A stretch of DNA of 10,605 nucleotides, taken from assembly GCA_002179805.1 (NCBI GenBank), contig NAVB01001902.1, positions 1 to 10,605 on the forward strand, written 5' to 3'. This DNA is from Acanthamoeba lenticulata. Its lineage: Eukaryota; Discosea; Longamoebia; Acanthamoebidae. The notes beneath the pieces were generated by a model that ran no database searches, had not been told where the DNA came from, and was given only the letters and a program-made list of their open reading frames with translations. The stretch's first letter is position 1, and each line of letters starts with the position of its first letter. Made by a program: the position numbers and the translations under genes. This document shows, in pieces, positions 6,844 to 10,605 of this stretch.

Positions 6844-8121
6844 TTAGGGTGCCGGAGCGAGACCGGAGGCAGGAACATGCACACACACCAGCACTCGCTT
6901 GGGCTTCACCTCTGGCGGCGTCCCCAGATACTGGCCCAGGCCCCTTGGCACTTTCGCCACTGGAATGAAACCTTGCGGTACGGCAGTCGCGATCGAGGAA
7001 GAGCTTGAGAGAAATGCCTGCGTAGGAGACCTCGCCCGACACAGCCGAGTAGCCTGCCTGTGGCTCGTTCCAGACATAGACGATGTACTTCCCGTCCTTC
7101 TTTACCAGTTGAGGGTACCAGACCATTTGGCCATTTCGGATGGTGACCCGATCCAATGGTTTGCCGTCGGCAGTGTTGGGAAGCGGGCCGGAATGGACCA
7201 TGCGGTGATAGAGCGAGCTCTCTCGATACACGGCCAGCAGATCCTCTACGGAAAGAAGGCCGCTGGGCTCCACGACGTCGCGGATCTCTTCGGGGCTCAT
7301 GAGCAGGTAGTGCATGCCCTTCAGCACACGCGACACTTTCGCCTTGAGCATTTGCTGTTGACTCTCAGCGTCTTCTGACACCTGCTAATCCTCCTCCAGC
7401 TCGCCAAGCTGGTGGTGGTAGAACCAGCGTTCGACTGCGCTGAACAGTTCGACCTCAGGCAAGCCCGACAGGTTGGCTTCCACCACGGCTGCCGCTCCAT
7501 CAGTTGACATGTCCAGCCACTGGGCTTCAATGCTGCTGCTCGTGTTGTTGCCAAGCAGGTGAGGCGCGTTGGCGCAGATGATGGGCAAGAGCAAGCTGGT
7601 GGCCAAGTTGGGTGCCACAGCAAGCGCGTGATCGAATGCCACCAGCACGTTGGTGTTGTTGACCACTTGCTTGAGTTTGTCGTGTGCAAGTTGCTTGGCA
7701 TGATCGAGGAGGAAGCGATCAGCAGCAGCATAGAGTGACACCAGGTCTTGTGTGCAGGACAAGTCAGGCAGTTGGTCGGTGTAGCAGCAGTGAAGCAGGT
7801 GCCGGAAGATGGCAGGCTCCATGTCGAGAAGCGGCACACGGCGCCAGAACAGGCGTGGTGTTGTGGACTCCGCATCTGACTCTGGAGGCTCTGTGGCAGC
7901 AGGAGCAGAAGAGCAACTGGGGGAAAAGGAGGACGAGGGAGAAGGAGGAGGCGGGAGAGACTCCTTGAAGCAGCCTGCAAGCAGAGCGGCAAAAACAGGC
8001 GAGCGGGCGACAAGGATGAGCCTCGACGAGTAGACAGGCGTTTGGTCGGTTCCTCGTCGGAGAACTCTTGTTTGTCCACCATTTGCCCCAGCTGATAGCT
8101 CAGAGAAGTGGCTTCCGTCAT
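6844..8121 (-). pseudogene. BTB-BACK domain protein gene, apparently broken
   Basis: From ATG 8121 the product begins MTEATSLSYQLGQMVDKQEFSDE, a normal BTB lead-in. The frame then shifts near 8048-8058, where BTB sequence resumes as VYSSRLILVARSPVFAALL. A Ser/Pro-rich insert interrupts the BTB fold before VPLLDMEPAIFRHLLHCCYTDQLPDL. It continues through YAAADRFLLDHAKQLA to ERWFYHHQLGELEED, where TAG (7387-7385) stops the frame. The same frame continues as the BACK region (KGMHYLLMSPEEIRDVVEPSGLL) and a C-terminal part (MVWYPQLVKKDGKYIVYVW, SLKLFLDRDC). A further shift near 6980-6984 leads to VPQGFIPVAKVPRGLGQYLG and the TAA at 6844. BTB-BACK proteins usually dimerise and recruit targets to cullin-3 ligases. 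Reading the three breaks as decay is preferred, because neighbouring genes are clean; assembly error is the alternative. Confidence 0.6.
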
Positions 8122-8247
8122 CGTCCTGTGTAAGTTGTTGTACAGCAAAGGCAAGAAAACAGAAAACTCCTGCAAAATCGATTTCCCGCCAAAAAATCGT
8201 GGTCGTTTGTTGTTGGTCCTTGGGTTGCGAACAAGAACCACCCGAGG
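8122..8247. promoter_or_regulatory. 126-bp bidirectional promoter between the BTB gene and XLF
   Basis: The two ATG codons (8121 minus, 8248 plus) face away from each other with only 126 bp between, so both 5' UTRs and core promoters must lie here. The segment contains an E2F-like TTTCCCGCC followed by an A run, and an ATCGAT. No TATA box was seen. Confidence 0.55.
8182..8190 (+). promoter_or_regulatory. E2F-like site TTTCCCGCC
   Basis: TTTCCCGCC matches the E2F/DP consensus (TTTSSCGC family) exactly and sits 58-66 bases upstream of the XLF ATG, a typical distance. E2F/Rb control is known from other amoebozoans. S-phase-linked control of XLF is inference from this single site. Confidence 0.4.
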
Positions 8248-9772
8248 ATGGAGCAGCTAATCGATAGGCTGAGTGGCGAACCCTGGGGGAGCCTGGTTGC
8301 GACACAGGCCAGCAGCGACGAGGAGGTGATGGGAGGGGAGTCAACTTCCTACTTTATCAAATCCATCTTCTCCGAAACAGGCTACACATTCCTTGTGACC
8401 GATTTGACTTCCGTCTGGGTCCAGTCTTGCGAACGTGCAGATATAAAGAGGCTTAAACAAGTACTCTTCTCTGCGTTGCTTCAGACAATCTGTTGTCTTA
8501 TACACTTGTTTTGCTCCCTGCAGGAGTTTAATCCTCTCGTAGACACGCCGGTTGCCCGCATCTTGCTACTCGTGAAACAATCCCTGGTAGAGGTGGCCAT
8601 TGGCAGGCGACACGGCTCTTCACAACAAGTAAAACATCGAATCGAGTGCCATGTACTCCTTCCTTGCCCTCATTCCCTGCCCTCTCGTCTTGCTGAACCT
8701 CAACTATGAAACTGTTTCCCCTATCTTCAGCCTGATGGCCGCCTCTCGGTCCACTTCGCCACGAAGATCGACTTCTACTGCTTCAAATGGACGTTTGACT
8801 GTGCTCCGCTGTCGGACGAGGAGCAACGAGCAGCCTTCATGCGCACGTCCTTCCTCCAGCCCCTGCTCGTCATCACCAGCGAACTGCAGCAGCAGTTACG
8901 TGAGCTCAAGAGCATCATCGCGCTCAAGGACGCCGAGATCGCCGAGTACCGGGCCAAGGGCGTCAAGCTCCCCAAAAATGCGCAGACGGAGCGATTCGAT
9001 GAAGAAGAGTTTGAAAATCGACGATTGGCTTCGTCAAGCTTCAAGCGGTCGCTCCGCGAGCCCGTCTTTGTGCTCGACGGCATCACCGGCAAGATCTACC
9101 AGAAGCTCACCGCCCACCACGGCCAAGGCATGTGATCCCTCCCGTTCCCTTGTTGTCGTTTCGCTCTCTGACTTGGCGCTGTTTCCGCAACAGTCGAGGA
9201 AAAGCGAGCGCTGAGCCGACAGGCCAGTTTGGCCGTGCTGCCGAGCTTGGCCTCGTCTTTGTCCTCATCGTCATCGTCGACGACGTCGTCATCCCTCCCT
9301 GTGCCTCAGTTGGACATGCAGCCACCAAAGGACTTTGACGCCTCGGCTCCTGTACGCGCGCTCCCCAGTGTGCAGCTGCAAGTCAGCAAAAAGCATCGCC
9401 GATTGGAGAGACTGACGCGTCGTGTCGTTGTGGTTGTTCTCTCAGGGACTGAGCCCAGGCGACAGCAAAAAGCGCAAGCGACTACGAACGACCACGGGCG
9501 GCATGTCCCCACCACCATCCTCCTCCTCCTCCTTGCCGACTCTCTACGCCGAGGCTGGGTCTACGACCCAGTCGCAGCTGTCGCCATTGTCATCATCGTC
9601 GTCGTTGGATTCCGTGCCGCTCGAGCGACAGGCGGTGAACCAGTTGAACTACCAAGAGTCGCCGGAGGAGACCAACAGGAAGGTGGCCCTGCGACAGCGT
9701 CTCGAGGCGCTGGCCAAGAAGAAGGAGGACAAGCAGCTCAAGTCCACCAAACGCAAGTTCCGCTTTGTGTGA
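8248..9772 (+). CDS. NHEJ1: XLF/Cernunnos, non-homologous end-joining factor 1
   Basis: XLF pairs with XRCC4-ligase IV and Ku to bridge and join DNA double-strand ends in the nucleus. Exons: 8248-8460, 8524-8628, 8731-9127, 9194-9381 and 9446-9772, about 409 residues (human is 299). The N-terminus MEQLIDRLSGEPWGSL resembles the human start (both have PW near residue 12), followed by GYTFLVTDLTSVW (human GYALLVSDLQQVW). The head ends near FKWTFDC. The stalk reads FLQPLLVITSELQQQLREL, then ALKDAEIAEYRAKGVKL and TERFDEEEF, all aligning with XLF. A Ser-rich linker accounts for the extra length. The last residues, KSTKRKFRFV, resemble the Ku-binding tail (KRKxRxLF-type). Introns are 63, 102, 66 and 64 nt; intron 3 appears to be GC-AG. 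Intron 4 could instead start at 9352 (399 residues). The start is the first ATG after an in-frame stop and agrees with the family. Confidence 0.85.
9128..9193 (+). other. Probable GC-AG intron in XLF
   Basis: The exon reads CAC GGC CAA G and is followed by GCATGTGATC. The acceptor is CCGCAACAG before TC GAG GAA. Only a break at G|GC (phase 1) keeps frame with the Ser-rich exon. The nearby GT in ATGTGA is phase 2 and would put the next exon out of frame. Length 66 nt matches its neighbours. Unspliced, the frame ends at TGA 9133-9135, which would remove the linker and the Ku-binding tail. Confidence 0.6.
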
Positions 9773-9810
9773 TAATCGTCGTAGGAAGAACGTTGTAAGT
9801 AGTTCACCTC

Positions 9811-10605
9811 TTACTGGCGCTCTGACGGCGGAAGGCGGACAACGACATCGGTGCCTGGGTAGGCGGGCAGGTTGAGGCCGTACTTCTTCTCGAGGACTCT
9901 AATTTATTTGTCATTAGAAAATCATTTGTAATTAGAAAAAAAAGCAAGATTAAATCAGAAAAAAAACCAGTAAATAATGATAATCCAATTTATAAGAGGA
10001 AAAGGAGAAGACGGCGTACGGGGGAACGAAGCGACCGCCCAGCCAGTGCTCGTTGTGGAACGAACGCGCCGCCAGCTTCGGGGCCGTAAGTGAGACTATG
10101 TGGCCCAACAGCAAGGATTCCACACATTCCAAGCAGCGCGTGAGCAACCCAACAACCCCGAGAGCAGAACAAGAAGGTACCGAGCAGTTGAGGCGCTTTG
10201 ATGCCCACGCCGGCGCTGTCGCCTGCATGCCACCATGATGGTAGTGATGATGAGAATGAAACCGAGGAGAGCAAGAAAGAAAGGCGAGAAACAAGTACCC
10301 TTTTCAACGTCCCAGCCAGAGGGGATGTCGATGGAGGCGATGGGCACGTCGGTCTCGCGCAGCCGCCGAAGGATCGCGTCAAATGGTGGCCGCACGCCCG
10401 ACTCGGGCTTGAAGCTGAACCCAAAGATGGCGTCCACGATCACCTGCAGCCCCGCAGCTTAGTGGTTAGTGGTGGACCCCTCCTACAGCAGAGAGAGGGT
10501 TAGTCCTGTACATCAAAGTCTTCGAGCCGTTCAGGCAGGGAGTCGACAAAGGGGATCTCCATGTACTCGCATTGCTTGACCAGGTTCTGCATTAGACCAA
10601 ACGTG
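9811..10605 (-). CDS. NAXE: NAD(P)H-hydrate epimerase (YjeF N-terminal domain), 5' end outside the window
   Basis: The enzyme interconverts the R and S forms of damaged, hydrated NAD(P)H so the dehydratase can repair it, often in mitochondria. Exons here are 10605-10512 (partial), 10443-10299, 10222-10181, 10095-10020 and 9898-9811. Introns are 68, 76, 85 and 121 nt; all join in phase. Residues align closely with animal [47 protein letters not shown] and [16 protein letters not shown]. The block [12 protein letters not shown] contains conserved substrate and cation contacts. The window lacks the N-terminal half, including any targeting peptide. The stop (TAA 9813-9811) faces the XLF stop with only 38 bp between, so the transcripts must overlap or end very tightly. 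Intron 4 (10019-9899) is strikingly AT-rich. Confidence 0.88.
9899..10019 (-). other. AT-rich 121-nt intron of NAXE
   Basis: Donor CC|GTACGC and acceptor AAATTAG|A bracket a segment dominated by A and T with long T runs on the coding strand. It is the longest ordinary intron in the window and much poorer in GC than the others. Phase 2 on both sides restores FVPP followed by LEKKYG, which is strong support. Confidence 0.8.

Noticed and set aside
6492..6968. 158-codon plus-strand reading frame over the spacer and BTB 3' end
   Set aside because: It covers the 3' flank and C-terminal coding of the BTB gene in antisense; no domain and arginine-rich composition typical of a shadow.
6899..7378. 159-codon plus-strand reading frame
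   Set aside because: Antisense of the BACK and C-terminal part of the BTB gene, whose minus reading fits the family.
8651..9214. 187-codon Ser/Arg-rich plus-strand reading frame overlapping XLF exon 3
   Set aside because: It is the +1 shadow of XLF exon 3, rich in Ser and Arg because of GC-rich codons.
9772..10605. NAD(P)HX repair operon-like pairing with the kinase gene
   Set aside because: NAXE and the kinase-capping gene are separated by other genes on mixed strands, and eukaryotic neighbours need not be related in function.

Overview
The window looks like nuclear DNA of a GC-rich, intron-dense, compact protist genome, most probably an amoebozoan such as Acanthamoeba. That assignment is inference. 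Coding exons are GC-rich, nearly every gene is split by short GT-AG introns (mostly 60-90 nt), intergenic gaps are small, and the protein families are purely eukaryotic (XLF, mRNA guanylyltransferase, BTB-BACK, ankyrin). No tRNA, rRNA, CRISPR array or intact transposon was seen.

Layout from left to right. (1) 3-1331 (+): the 3' part of an ankyrin-repeat gene whose last intron holds an antisense ankyrin-coding fragment. (2) About 1488-1642 (-): a decayed, internally deleted copy of the BTB gene found further right. (3) 1767-2553 (-): a three-exon secreted protein built from a duplicated six-cysteine module. (4) About 2700-3153 (-): relic of a DEDD-type 3'-5' exonuclease, broken by a stop and frame changes. 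(5) 3246-6465 (-): a six-exon gene whose exons join in phase to encode an adenylate-kinase-like domain fused to an mRNA guanylyltransferase with a Gly/Arg/Ser-rich tail. (6) 6844-8121 (-): a BTB-BACK gene with two frame breaks and an in-frame TAG. (7) 8248-9772 (+): a five-exon gene for XLF/NHEJ1, the non-homologous end-joining factor, head to head with the BTB gene across 126 bp that carry an E2F-like site. (8) 9811-10605 (-): NAD(P)H-hydrate epimerase, partial at its 5' end and convergent with XLF, with only 38 bp between the stop codons.

The genes do not form one pathway. They are neighbouring housekeeping genes (mRNA capping, DNA repair, metabolite repair) interleaved with decaying members of expanded families (ankyrin, BTB). 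The strongest biological point is the adenylate kinase-guanylyltransferase fusion. The guanylyltransferase exon has no ATG before its catalytic lysine and has an in-frame stop immediately before its splice acceptor, so it depends on upstream exons, and the nearest ones encode the kinase.

All exon boundaries were worked out by hand from reading-frame and splice-site agreement. Domain names come from recognising motifs, not from a search.
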